The position numbers were made by a program, and so were the translations under genes. Below the pieces are notes generated by a model, which saw only the letters and a list, made by a program, of their open reading frames with translations, was not told the origin of the DNA and searched no databases. Shown in pieces: positions 43,589-51,664 of a DNA stretch of 64,000 nt. The stretch's first letter is position 1, and each line of letters starts with the position of its first letter. The DNA comes from Candidatus Zixiibacteriota bacterium (lineage in GTDB: Bacteria; Zixibacteria; MSB-5A5; GN15; FEB-12), in the NCBI GenBank assembly GCA_020346225.1, contig CP070777.1, forward strand, positions 1,717,333-1,781,332, in the 5' to 3' direction.

Positions 43589-44865
43589 ATACCGAAATAC
43601 CTCCTCGTTTCCATTAGAGCCTCGATCAGCGCGTCGATATCGTCGCGGCCGTTATACACGTACAGCGATGCCCGGGCAGTGGCTACCTTGCCCATCACTT
43701 TCATCAGCGGCTGGGCGCAGTGATGCCCGGCCCTGATGGCAATACCGCGCGAGTCCAGGAGAGTGCTTATATCATGGGGGTGTATCTTCGGATCGGTGAA
43801 AGATATCACTCCGCCGCGTCCCAGCGGATCAACAGGTCCCTGCACCTCCAGTCCCGGGATCTCGGTCAGCCTGTTGAGGGCGTATCCGGTCAGCTCGATC
43901 TCGTGCTGGCGGACACTCTCCATGCCCAGGTTCTCCAGATAAGTCAGGGCTGCGTCGAAAGCGACCACTCCGGCTATGTTTGGCGTTCCCGCCTCGAACT
44001 TGTGAGGTAGATCATTGAACGTCACCCCGTCGAAACGAACCTCGCGTATCATTTCGCCGCCGGTATTGTACGGGCGCATTTTCTCCAGCAGTTCCTCCCG
44101 CCCGTAAAGAACGCCAACGCCGGTCGGTCCCAGCATCTTGTGGGAAGAGAAGGCATAGAAATCGACGCCGTCGTCAACCACATTTACCGGCAAGTGCGGC
44201 ACCGCCTGGGCTCCGTCTACTAGGACCGCAGCGCCCGCCAGATGCGCCTGCTCCGTGAGCTGCTTGACCGGATTGATCGTTCCCAGCACGTTTGACATAT
44301 GGGTGAACGCGACCAGTCTGGTTCTGTCGGTAATCAGTCGGCTGACTTCCGGCAGGTTGAGATAACCGTCTGACGTCAAAGGAATTCTGCGCAGTATGGC
44401 TTTCTTCCTCTGTGCCAGCAGCACCCACGGTACCAGGTTGGCATGGTGTTCCATCTCGGTAATCAGGATTTCGTCGCCTTCCCCGACATTATCCTCACCC
44501 CAAGTGGCGGCCACCAAATTAATGGCCTCGGTCGCGCCGTTGGTAAAGATCACTTCGCTTTGCTTTACGCCGCCGATGAATCGGGCGGTGTGCTCACGAG
44601 TCCTCTCGTAGGCGGCCGTCGCTTCCTCGGCCAGCGTGTGCAGGCCCCGGTGGATATTGGCGTTGGTGTGCGTGTAATACCGCGTCAGGGCGTCAATCAC
44701 CGCCGTCGGTTTCTGCGAACTGGCGGCATTGTCCAGATAGACCAGTCGATGGCCGTTAATGACTCGGTTCAATATCGGAAAGTCCGCCCTGACCTTTTCC
44801 GAATCCACCCCGGTCGTGCGGGATGCCGCTTTGGTGTTTTCAATGTCCTGATGCACCGGTACCAA
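43585..44865 (-). CDS. sufS: Cysteine desulfurase SufS
   Basis: The 426-residue PLP enzyme releases sulfur from cysteine for cluster assembly. The PLP lysine lies in DFYAFSSHKMLGPTGVG and the catalytic cysteine in RAGHHCAQPLM (about 382). It is slightly longer than typical SufS owing to about 20 extra N-terminal residues, so a later start is possible. It is followed by sufU, its likely sulfur acceptor. Confidence 0.95.
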   Translation of the reverse strand: MVPVHQDIENTKAASRTTGVDSEKVRADFPILNRVINGHRLVYLDNAASSQKPTAVIDALTRYYTHTNANIHRGLHTLAEEATAAYERTREHTARFIGGVKQSEVIFTNGATEAINLVAATWGEDNVGEGDEILITEMEHHANLVPWVLLAQRKKAILRRIPLTSDGYLNLPEVSRLITDRTRLVAFTHMSNVLGTINPVKQLTEQAHLAGAAVLVDGAQAVPHLPVNVVDDGVDFYAFSSHKMLGPTGVGVLYGREELLEKMRPYNTGGEMIREVRFDGVTFNDLPHKFEAGTPNIAGVVAFDAALTYLENLGMESVRQHEIELTGYALNRLTEIPGLEVQGPVDPLGRGGVISFTDPKIHPHDISTLLDSRGIAIRAGHHCAQPLMKVMGKVATARASLYVYNGRDDIDALIEALMETRRYFGI

Positions 44866-44875
44866 CTCCCTGCGT

Positions 44876-45187
44876 TCAGTCTACCTCGACGAAAACCTCG
44901 CCGTTTTCGACAGTCACTTTATAAGTTTCAATACCCACCACGGCCGGCGGAGCTTTTGCGTGACCCGTCCTGATATCGAAGCGGGCGCCGTGTCGCGGGC
45001 ATTCTATTTCGTCCCCCTTCAGCCGGCCGGTGCTGATCGGGGCGTAGTCATGCGAGCATTCGTCCGCCACCGCATAGAAACCGTCTTCGAGACGACAAAC
45101 CAGCACCCGTCTATTATTGACTGCCAGTGCTTTAATGCCGCCCACCGGTATCGCCTCTGGCGAGCCGGCGCTTATTCGATCCGTCAT
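44876..45187 (-). CDS. Rieske-type ferredoxin
   Basis: The 103-residue protein has both Rieske cluster motifs, CSHDYAP (about 42-48) and CPRHGARF (about 62-69), supplying two cysteines and two histidines for a 2Fe-2S centre. It resembles the soluble ferredoxins of dioxygenase systems or NirD. No oxygenase or nitrite reductase is nearby; it lies inside the suf operon, overlapping the sufD stop by one base, so an electron-donor role in cluster assembly is possible. Confidence 0.85.
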   Translation of the reverse strand: MTDRISAGSPEAIPVGGIKALAVNNRRVLVCRLEDGFYAVADECSHDYAPISTGRLKGDEIECPRHGARFDIRTGHAKAPPAVVGIETYKVTVENGEVFVEVD

Positions 45188-46503
45188 TACAAATGCTCCA
45201 GTCTCTGGTTGACGACTTCGCTGATTCGGTCCCGAAGGTCCGCCGGCACCTGCCGGAGCGTATCGCTTACAAAACCGGCCACGATCATGCGCACCGCCTC
45301 GCGGTGCTCGATCCCGCGCGACTGCAGATAATGAACCATAAGCGGGTCAATCGGCCCCAGTGTCGCGCCGTGGGTACAGGTGACATCCTCGTTCAATATC
45401 TCCAACTCCGGGATCGTCTCCGCCCGGCAACCCTTGTTGAGCAGCAGGTTGCGGTTCTCCTGATACGCCTCGCAACTTTTCGCATGTGGGTCGATACGAA
45501 TCAGGCCGGTGTAGGCGGATATTGCCCGGTCGCGCAGGACCACTTTGAAATCGATATCCGACCTCGTCTGACCGGAGCTGTGATGATGCAGTGTATGGTT
45601 GTCGAAATGCTGATGTCCCGCCCCGAAGAGAAGTCCATAAATCTTGCTTTCCGCCCCGGGGCCGTTTAGCACTACCCCGAAGTTCTGCTTGGTTACCGCG
45701 CCACCGAAGGCCAGCGCCAGGGTCAGCATGCTGGCGCCGCGCTCGATTCCGGCCCGGTGTGTCAAATAAGAGGTGGTTGCGGCTGACTGGCGCTGCAGCG
45801 TGACGTAGCGCGTCCGGCTGCCCTCCAGTCCGAAAATCTCCACTGCCCCGTTGCTGTAACTGGTCCCGGCTTGGGTCCCGAAAGCTCCGCCGCCGTACTC
45901 GTCCACCAGCGTAAGTTCCGCGTTCTTGCCGACCACCACCAGCAGGCGGGGGAATTGCACCGAGTCGGTGCGCCCCAGTTCTCTGATAAGGTGAATCGGT
46001 CTGTCAACAGTTACCCCGTCGGGTACATAGATGAATATGCCATCGTTCCACAGAGCGCCGTTCATGGCCTCGAACTTCCCTACACTGCTGCTCACCAGCT
46101 CGTACAGGTACCGCTCGACCAAATCGTGATGCTTTTCGACCGCCTCGGAAACAGGCATCACTGCCACCCCGCGTTCCCCCAGCTTCTCGATCCCGTAAAA
46201 CTCGATCTCGCGACCGCCAAGGTCAGTCACCAGCGCCGACAGATGGCCGCTCTCAAGATGCTTCAGCTCTACCTGTCGTATCCGGTCATAGTTTTCGTCA
46301 TAGACGGTATCAGAGGCGTCGCCGCGGTCGACCACGAACCGCTGCGGGTCAGTATAGCGCCACAGGTGCAGTCCCCGCTGAGGAATCGGCGTGCTGTTGT
46401 AGGACTGACGTGACGATTGCCGCCTTTGCCTGAGCCACACCGGCCCCCGCTCCAGTTCCGGGATAGCCTCCGGTATCTGAATATCCGTATTCGATTTACT
46501 CAT
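45187..46503 (-). CDS. sufD: Fe-S assembly protein SufD
   Basis: The ATG at 46503 (MSKSNTDIQIPEA) is preferred, giving 438 residues; an ATG at 46557 would overlap sufB by 32 bases. Ribosome sites are weak for both. The protein has the SufBD beta-helix core with HHHSSGQTRSDIDFKVVL and ENRNLLLNKGCRAETIPELEI. It pairs with SufB on SufC to build Fe-S clusters. The order C-B-D-Rieske-S-U-T is compact. Confidence 0.9.
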   Translation of the reverse strand: MSKSNTDIQIPEAIPELERGPVWLRQRRQSSRQSYNSTPIPQRGLHLWRYTDPQRFVVDRGDASDTVYDENYDRIRQVELKHLESGHLSALVTDLGGREIEFYGIEKLGERGVAVMPVSEAVEKHHDLVERYLYELVSSSVGKFEAMNGALWNDGIFIYVPDGVTVDRPIHLIRELGRTDSVQFPRLLVVVGKNAELTLVDEYGGGAFGTQAGTSYSNGAVEIFGLEGSRTRYVTLQRQSAATTSYLTHRAGIERGASMLTLALAFGGAVTKQNFGVVLNGPGAESKIYGLLFGAGHQHFDNHTLHHHSSGQTRSDIDFKVVLRDRAISAYTGLIRIDPHAKSCEAYQENRNLLLNKGCRAETIPELEILNEDVTCTHGATLGPIDPLMVHYLQSRGIEHREAVRMIVAGFVSDTLRQVPADLRDRISEVVNQRLEHL

Positions 46504-46525
46504 ATCTGTCAATGCCGCCGGCCCG

Positions 46526-47965
46526 TCAGCCGATCGACCCTTCCATTTCAAGTTCAATCAGGCGGTTCAGTTCCACCGCGTACTCCAGCGGCAGTTCTTT
46601 CGTGAACGGCTCCATGAAGCCGTTGACAATCAAAAGCCGCGCTTCATCCTCGCTCAGTCCGCGACTGGTCAAGTAAAAGAGCTGCTCTTCGGCCACTTTC
46701 GATACCCGCGCCTCGTGCTCAACGCGTACCTGCTCGTTGTCTATCTCCATGGTGGGATAGGTGTCGCTGCGGGCGTCCTCGCCGATCAAGAGGGCGTCGC
46801 ACTCCACCGATACCTTCGTGTTGACCGCGTTCTTGTGAACTTTGACCAGGCCCCGATATGACGCCCGGCCGTTATCCTTGGAGATGGATTTAGAGGTGAT
46901 CCGTGACGAGGTCCTTGGCGCCGCGTGTATCACTTTGGCCCCGGCGTCCTGGTGCTGGTCGACTCCGGCAAAAGCCACCGAGAGAATTTCACCCCGGGCG
47001 CCTTCACCTACCAGCTGGATGCACGGGTATTTCATCGTCAGCCGCGAGCCCAGGTTGCCATCGACCCACTCGACCGTCGCATTCTTATGAGCGGTGGCCC
47101 GCTTCGTGACCAGGTTGTAAATGTTGCGGGCCCAGTTCTGGATGGTGGTATACCTGATATACGCTCCCTCCAGCGCAATAAGCTCCACCACCGCCGAGTG
47201 CAGGGAATCGGTCGAATACACCGGCGCCGTGCAGCCTTCGATGTAGTGAACCCGCGAACCTTTATCGGCGATAATCAGTGTCCGCTCGAACTGTCCCATG
47301 TTCTCAGCGTTTATGCGGAAGTACGCCTGAAGCGGTATTTTCACGTCCACGCCCGGTGGCACATATATAAATGACCCGCCCGACCATACCGCCGTGTTCA
47401 GCGAGGCGAATTTGTTGTCGGTTGACGGAATAACCGTTCCGAAGTACTTCCGCACGATCTCCTCGTGCTCGCGCAGGCCGCTGTCCATATCAAGAAATAT
47501 CACGCCCTGCTTTTTCAGGTCCTCTTTCATTGAGTGGTAAACCACTTCGGATTCGTACTGGGCCGAAACGCCGCCCAAAAAGTTCTTCTCCGCCTCCGGT
47601 ATGCCGAGCTTGTCGAAAGTCTTCCGAATATACTCGGGCACGTCGTCCCAGCTGGCCTGCTGGTTTTCGATTGGCTTCATGAAGTAATAGATATTGTCAA
47701 AGTCGATTTCGCCCAGCAGCTTGGTGTTGCCCCACTTCGGCATCGGTTTGGCGTAAAATATGTCCAGCGCCTCGTGCCGGCGCTCGGCCATCCAGCGGGG
47801 CTCGTTTTTCATCCGGGTGATCATTTCCACGACTTCGTGGCTCAGTCCCCGCGCCCCCTTATGGAAATAGTCGACCGGGTCGCGGAAGCCGTACCGGGTG
47901 GCATAGTCTTCATTGAGCCGGCTGAGATCGGCATTCTGCTGTCTGATGGCTTCGCTTTCGGACAT
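46526..47965 (-). CDS. sufB: Fe-S assembly scaffold SufB
   Basis: The 479-residue scaffold has the SufB N-terminal region ([18 protein letters not shown]) and the C-terminal [22 protein letters not shown] with an acidic and cysteine-containing site used for cluster assembly. It starts 2 bases after the sufC stop region. The length is normal for the family. Confidence 0.95.
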   Translation of the reverse strand: MSESEAIRQQNADLSRLNEDYATRYGFRDPVDYFHKGARGLSHEVVEMITRMKNEPRWMAERRHEALDIFYAKPMPKWGNTKLLGEIDFDNIYYFMKPIENQQASWDDVPEYIRKTFDKLGIPEAEKNFLGGVSAQYESEVVYHSMKEDLKKQGVIFLDMDSGLREHEEIVRKYFGTVIPSTDNKFASLNTAVWSGGSFIYVPPGVDVKIPLQAYFRINAENMGQFERTLIIADKGSRVHYIEGCTAPVYSTDSLHSAVVELIALEGAYIRYTTIQNWARNIYNLVTKRATAHKNATVEWVDGNLGSRLTMKYPCIQLVGEGARGEILSVAFAGVDQHQDAGAKVIHAAPRTSSRITSKSISKDNGRASYRGLVKVHKNAVNTKVSVECDALLIGEDARSDTYPTMEIDNEQVRVEHEARVSKVAEEQLFYLTSRGLSEDEARLLIVNGFMEPFTKELPLEYAVELNRLIELEMEGSIG

Positions 47966-47967
47966 GA

Positions 47968-48738
47968 TTACACCTCCGCCGTCAGACCGGTTTCCTGTTC
48001 AACCCAGTCGTAGCCGTTCTCTTCGAGCTTCAGGGCCAGTTCCGGCCCGCCCGACTTGACCAGCCGGCCGCCCAGCATGACGTGCACGAAATCCGGCTGA
48101 ACGTAATTCAGCAGGCGCTGATAATGCGTCACCAGCAGAATGCCGTTGTCGGCGTTGTGAAAACGGTTGATACCTCCCGAAACGGTTTTCAAAGCGTCGA
48201 TATCAAGACCGGAGTCGGTTTCGTCCAGCAGCGCCATTTTCGGATTAAGCACCGACATCTGAAGGATCTCGACCCGCTTCTTCTCGCCGCCGGAAAAACC
48301 GTCGTTGAGGTATCTGGTGGCGAACGACGGGTCGATCGACAAGGCCGCCATTTCCCTTTTCAACAGACGGCGAAAGTCGGACATATCCGCCTCCGGACCC
48401 CGGTGCGCTTTGAGAGCGGCCCTGAGAAAATTGGCCACCGTTACGCCCGGTACGGCCAGGGGGTACTGGAATGCCAGAAACAGACCGGCGCGCGAACGCT
48501 CATCCGGTGGCATCTCGAGAATGCTGTGGCCCTGGAGATACGCCTCGCCCGAAGTAATCTCATAACCGGGATGGCCCATCAGGGCGTTGGAAAGAGAGGA
48601 CTTACCGGACCCGTTTGGTCCCATTATGGCATGTACTTCCCCCGCCTTGACTTTCAAAGACACGCCCTTGACTACTTCCTTGTCCTCCACCTCAACGTGG
48701 ATATCCTTCAACTCAAACAATGTCGTTCTATGTGACAT
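47968..48738 (-). CDS. sufC: Fe-S assembly ATPase SufC
   Basis: The 256-residue ABC-type ATPase has Walker [11 protein letters not shown], signature [14 protein letters not shown] and Walker [13 protein letters not shown], with the SufC-specific ETDSGLD ending. It drives conformational change of SufBD in the cytoplasm. It follows the regulator gene by 36 bases. Confidence 0.95.
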   Translation of the reverse strand: MSHRTTLFELKDIHVEVEDKEVVKGVSLKVKAGEVHAIMGPNGSGKSSLSNALMGHPGYEITSGEAYLQGHSILEMPPDERSRAGLFLAFQYPLAVPGVTVANFLRAALKAHRGPEADMSDFRRLLKREMAALSIDPSFATRYLNDGFSGGEKKRVEILQMSVLNPKMALLDETDSGLDIDALKTVSGGINRFHNADNGILLVTHYQRLLNYVQPDFVHVMLGGRLVKSGGPELALKLEENGYDWVEQETGLTAEV

Positions 48739-48774
48739 GACCGTCGATTTCCTTATCCTTTGTCCAGAAGATGT

Positions 48775-49296
48775 TTATTCTATCTCGAACGTATTCTTGT
48801 TTTCAGTTTTGGTGCCGGCCGGCGTTGTACAACCTCCCGCCGGTGATGATGCCCCGGTGACACCGGACAGGCTGGCCAGCGCGCGTCCCTCGAGCACGTC
48901 CTCCAGCGTCACATTACCCAGGAATTCACCGATCAGGTTCGATAATCCCATCAGGGTGTGATGAACCGAGCAGTTGTCGGTATGCACACACGATTCGAGT
49001 CGACCGGAATACTTGTTGCAGTGGTCGTCGTCGATCAGCGGTCCCCCGAGGGCCGTAATGACCTCGAGCAGGTTGATCTCTTTCGGCTGACGGGCTAAGC
49101 AGAACCCGCCGCCACGCCCTCGCACCGCGTGCACCAGCCCCGTCTGGCGCAAGGTGGAAAGAAGCTTGGAGGCATAGGGGACAGAAATACCCTCTTTTTC
49201 CGCCATTTCCGCTATGGAGAGTTGCCTGTCCGACCCGACCTGGGCCAGCGACAGCAGGCATCTCAAGCCATATTCTTCGAGTGCCGAGATCCTCAT
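48775..49296 (-). CDS. Rrf2-family Fe-S-sensing regulator (IscR/SufR-like)
   Basis: The 173-residue protein has an N-terminal winged helix (MRISALEEYGLRCLL to RGRGGGF) and three cysteines, Cys93, Cys103 and Cys109, spaced as in cluster-binding Rrf2 proteins. The C-terminal tail (about 145-173) is extended and low-complexity with another cysteine. As the first gene of the suf operon it probably senses cluster status and represses its own promoter, where an inverted repeat is present. Confidence 0.9.
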   Translation of the reverse strand: MRISALEEYGLRCLLSLAQVGSDRQLSIAEMAEKEGISVPYASKLLSTLRQTGLVHAVRGRGGGFCLARQPKEINLLEVITALGGPLIDDDHCNKYSGRLESCVHTDNCSVHHTLMGLSNLIGEFLGNVTLEDVLEGRALASLSGVTGASSPAGGCTTPAGTKTENKNTFEIE

Positions 49297-49342
49297 ATTA
49301 CTTCCGATACCAATTACTTAGGCTATCTCACGGTTCCCTTAT

Positions 49343-49372
49343 ACATTACGAAAACTTTACTAAATTGTAAAG
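49343..49372 (-). promoter_or_regulatory. suf operon promoter with inverted-repeat operator
   Basis: On the minus strand TTTACA (49371-49366) and TAATGT (49348-49343) are 17 bases apart. A perfect inverted repeat, CTTTAC (49355-49360), TAAATT, GTAAAG (49367-49372), covers the -35 element and spacer. It is the likely binding site for the Rrf2 regulator encoded next. Confidence 0.65.
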
Positions 49373-49529
49373 ATTAATTTTTTAAACATATGGTGGCGAA
49401 ATTCGTTCCCGCAGGACTTGTCAAATCAGGCTGATTCGTTATTTTTCAAGATATTTTGCCGGCCGGTCGACCGCCGACCGCGGGCCGGGGATAAGCTGCT
49501 GTGCATAAATAAGATGGAGCCGACAAGCC

Positions 49530-50084
49530 ATCGCTATCGACTTTGTAAATATCTTTCTGCTCGCTTTTGCGCTGGCCTTCGACGCATTTGCCGTTGCCGT
49601 CGCCGTTGGCATCAAGCTCGGCAAGCTCGACCGCTGGGTTATATTTCGCCTGTCATGGCATTTCGGCTTCGCCCAGTTCGGTATGCCGATTATCGGCTGG
49701 ATGTTCGGCGAATACCTCTCCGGCGTGGTCGGTGCTTATGCTCAGTGGCTGGCGGCGGTGGTGCTTGCCGTTATCGGCGTGCGGCTCATCTGGGAACAAC
49801 TCGCCCCCAACGCGCGCCACTGGCAGGGCGATCCCACCCGGGGGATGAGTCTTATCGTTCTCATGTTTGCGACTTCGGTTGATGCTCTCGCCGCCGGTTT
49901 TACCCTGGGGCTGGTCGGCCTGCAGATTCTCTATCCTACTCTGATTATAGGCGTCGTGGCGGCTTCGATGACAGTCGTCGGCCTCGTCTTCGGCCGCGCC
50001 CTCGGATTGCGCTTCAGCCGGAGCGCCGGGGTCGTGGGGGGACTTATCCTGATCGGCTTGGCCGTCAAAACCGTTCTTGGCTGA
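49530..50084 (+). CDS. mntP: Manganese efflux pump MntP with non-AUG start
   Basis: The open frame begins after a TAA at 49506-49508. No ATG, GTG or TTG occurs until an internal Met at 49683, which would delete the first two helices. Homology clearly begins earlier: DFVNIFLLAFALAFDAFAVAV is the first MntP helix with its conserved Asp. An ATC at 49530, 10 bases after GGAG, gives 184 residues, the normal family length; CTG at 49557 is another option. The second repeat has the matching FATSVDALAAGF. MntP exports Mn2+ from the cytoplasm. A sequencing error at the start codon cannot be excluded. Confidence 0.75.
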   Translation: MAIDFVNIFLLAFALAFDAFAVAVAVGIKLGKLDRWVIFRLSWHFGFAQFGMPIIGWMFGEYLSGVVGAYAQWLAAVVLAVIGVRLIWEQLAPNARHWQGDPTRGMSLIVLMFATSVDALAAGFTLGLVGLQILYPTLIIGVVAASMTVVGLVFGRALGLRFSRSAGVVGGLILIGLAVKTVLG

Positions 50085-50090
50085 GACTTC

Positions 50091-51293
50091 TCATCGCACC
50101 GCCGGTGCCCTTGTGCCGCTCAGCACCAATCTCAATATTACCAGGGGTACCACCGGCAGGAAATACTTCTCCCACCCCAGGTAAGAGAATGGCATGACGA
50201 TGAAGAACGACACAATTGATAAATCCAGCATCAAGGCAAAGTCAAATCGCCGTGCCCGGAGTTTCTGCACCAGGCTGTGGACAACACACGCCAGAACCGG
50301 GAAAGCCAGAACAAATGACACGTAAAACACCACCTGGACAAATGTCTCGTCGTTCCACACGAACCTCAGCGCCCGGTGAAACAGACCGACCGTAAAGATG
50401 CCGACGTCGACTGAAGGTTTTGACGGCGCCACGGGAAACACAAGGTAGAAAACCGATGAGATTAGGGCTATGAGCCAGGCTTTGTAGTCCCGGAAGAGGA
50501 GGCGCCACCGGAGGGCCAGCAGGGGCCAGAGATATACGAACAGAAGACCTACATACAGACTGAGAACCGCCGGATGGTAATAAAGCCCCTCATCGAGGTA
50601 TCTTGTCCGCATGCTGCTGTCGGGGCTGAGTCCGCCCCAGTAGAACACCAGCGCTGCGTAAGGGACGCACGCCTGAACACAGCCGGCCAGCATCTGCAGA
50701 TCCTTCTTTTGTCTGAGCGAGAGATATCTCAGGATATGATATACCGCCACTGCCAGCACCAGAAAACCGATATACTGCCGGCACAAAAGAGCCAGTGCCA
50801 AACTCACGCCCATCCACGTGGCTCGTCCTTTCATGTGCGCTAGGCAAGCCGATATCAGAAAGAGTATCGCCAGCATGTCGGTGTAAATGAAAATGCTGAA
50901 GCCGATCATGTATGGCTGACCGATCAGCAAGGCCGATCCCCAGAAAGCGCTCGCCGCGGAGCCGGACGCGACAAACAGCAGCCGGTGAAACAGAAGGTAC
51001 GTGATCAGCGCGACTAGAAGTGAGAAGGTGCGCAGCGGGAACAGCTCAAACCCGAACAGCCTTCCCCAGAGAGCGTAGGCCAGAAAGGGGAGAGGCGTCG
51101 ACATTTCCTCATAGTGCTTCAGGTTGTACAGGCTGATTTCTTCGCCGAATCGCTTGATGGTGTTCTGAAAGTGCCATTCGTCCCCCCAGTGTGACCAACT
51201 CGGTCGCGCAGCCGTGCCCACCGCGATTACCATGAGTTCGAAGAGGATAACGAACGTCAAGAAGAGTATCAGTGCTTTTCGATATTGAATCAT
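50091..51293 (-). CDS. GT-C-like polytopic membrane protein (putative glycosyltransferase)
   Basis: The ATG at 51293 (MIQYRKAL) is used because it lies 16 bases after the upstream stop; a start at 51377 would overlap that gene in another frame. The 400-residue protein has about ten membrane helices and an acidic motif SHWGDEWHFQ in the first periplasmic loop, like the catalytic Asp-Glu of GT-C/PMT-type glycosyltransferases, followed by LPFLAYALWGRLFG. Substrate unknown. It converges with mntP, 6 bases apart, without a visible terminator. Confidence 0.65.
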   Translation of the reverse strand: MIQYRKALILFLTFVILFELMVIAVGTAARPSWSHWGDEWHFQNTIKRFGEEISLYNLKHYEEMSTPLPFLAYALWGRLFGFELFPLRTFSLLVALITYLLFHRLLFVASGSAASAFWGSALLIGQPYMIGFSIFIYTDMLAILFLISACLAHMKGRATWMGVSLALALLCRQYIGFLVLAVAVYHILRYLSLRQKKDLQMLAGCVQACVPYAALVFYWGGLSPDSSMRTRYLDEGLYYHPAVLSLYVGLLFVYLWPLLALRWRLLFRDYKAWLIALISSVFYLVFPVAPSKPSVDVGIFTVGLFHRALRFVWNDETFVQVVFYVSFVLAFPVLACVVHSLVQKLRARRFDFALMLDLSIVSFFIVMPFSYLGWEKYFLPVVPLVILRLVLSGTRAPAVR

Positions 51294-51309
51294 GCCGCAA
51301 AGCCGCTGC

Positions 51310-51651
51310 TCATTCGGTGGCGAAAGCCTCCGGGTCCTCCCAGACGTTGAACAGGAACCCGAATGGATCGCGGACATAGCACGTCTTGCCCCTGCCTTCC
51401 CAGCGAACGATCTCGCACCCGTTGTCCTCGAGTTCCTTTCGCGCCATGTTCAGGTCCGGCACCAGCAGCTCGAAAATCAGGGCCTGCCGCTCTCCCTTAT
51501 CGACAAAGAGTCTCACCGGCGGCGTGTCCAGTTCGACCTGCGGGCTACCGCTCTGAACAGCCTTGAGACCGATCACATCGGTATAGAAATCAATCAACTT
51601 TTCGTGTTGTGGGTGCTCCATGGCGAAGCACCGGCTGAACTTGAATGGCAT
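51310..51651 (-). CDS. VOC-superfamily (glyoxalase-like) protein
   Basis: The 113-residue single-domain protein has the paired beta-alpha-beta-beta-beta pattern of VOC proteins, opening with FAMEHPQHEKLIDFYTDVIGLKA and ending with VRDPFGFLFNVWEDPEA. Candidate metal ligands are a His near 13-16, Glu near 61 and Glu near 107. VOC members include lyases, dioxygenases and resistance proteins; nothing here fixes the reaction. It lies 13 bases downstream of the cytochrome gene. Confidence 0.75.
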   Translation of the reverse strand: MPFKFSRCFAMEHPQHEKLIDFYTDVIGLKAVQSGSPQVELDTPPVRLFVDKGERQALIFELLVPDLNMARKELEDNGCEIVRWEGRGKTCYVRDPFGFLFNVWEDPEAFATE

Positions 51652-51664
51652 TGTGTTTCCTTCC

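Noticed and set aside
49418..49882. A 154-codon frame over the mntP 5' end
   Set aside because: It includes an ATG near the ribosome site, but its product is basic and unlike any family, while the other frame encodes the MntP helices.
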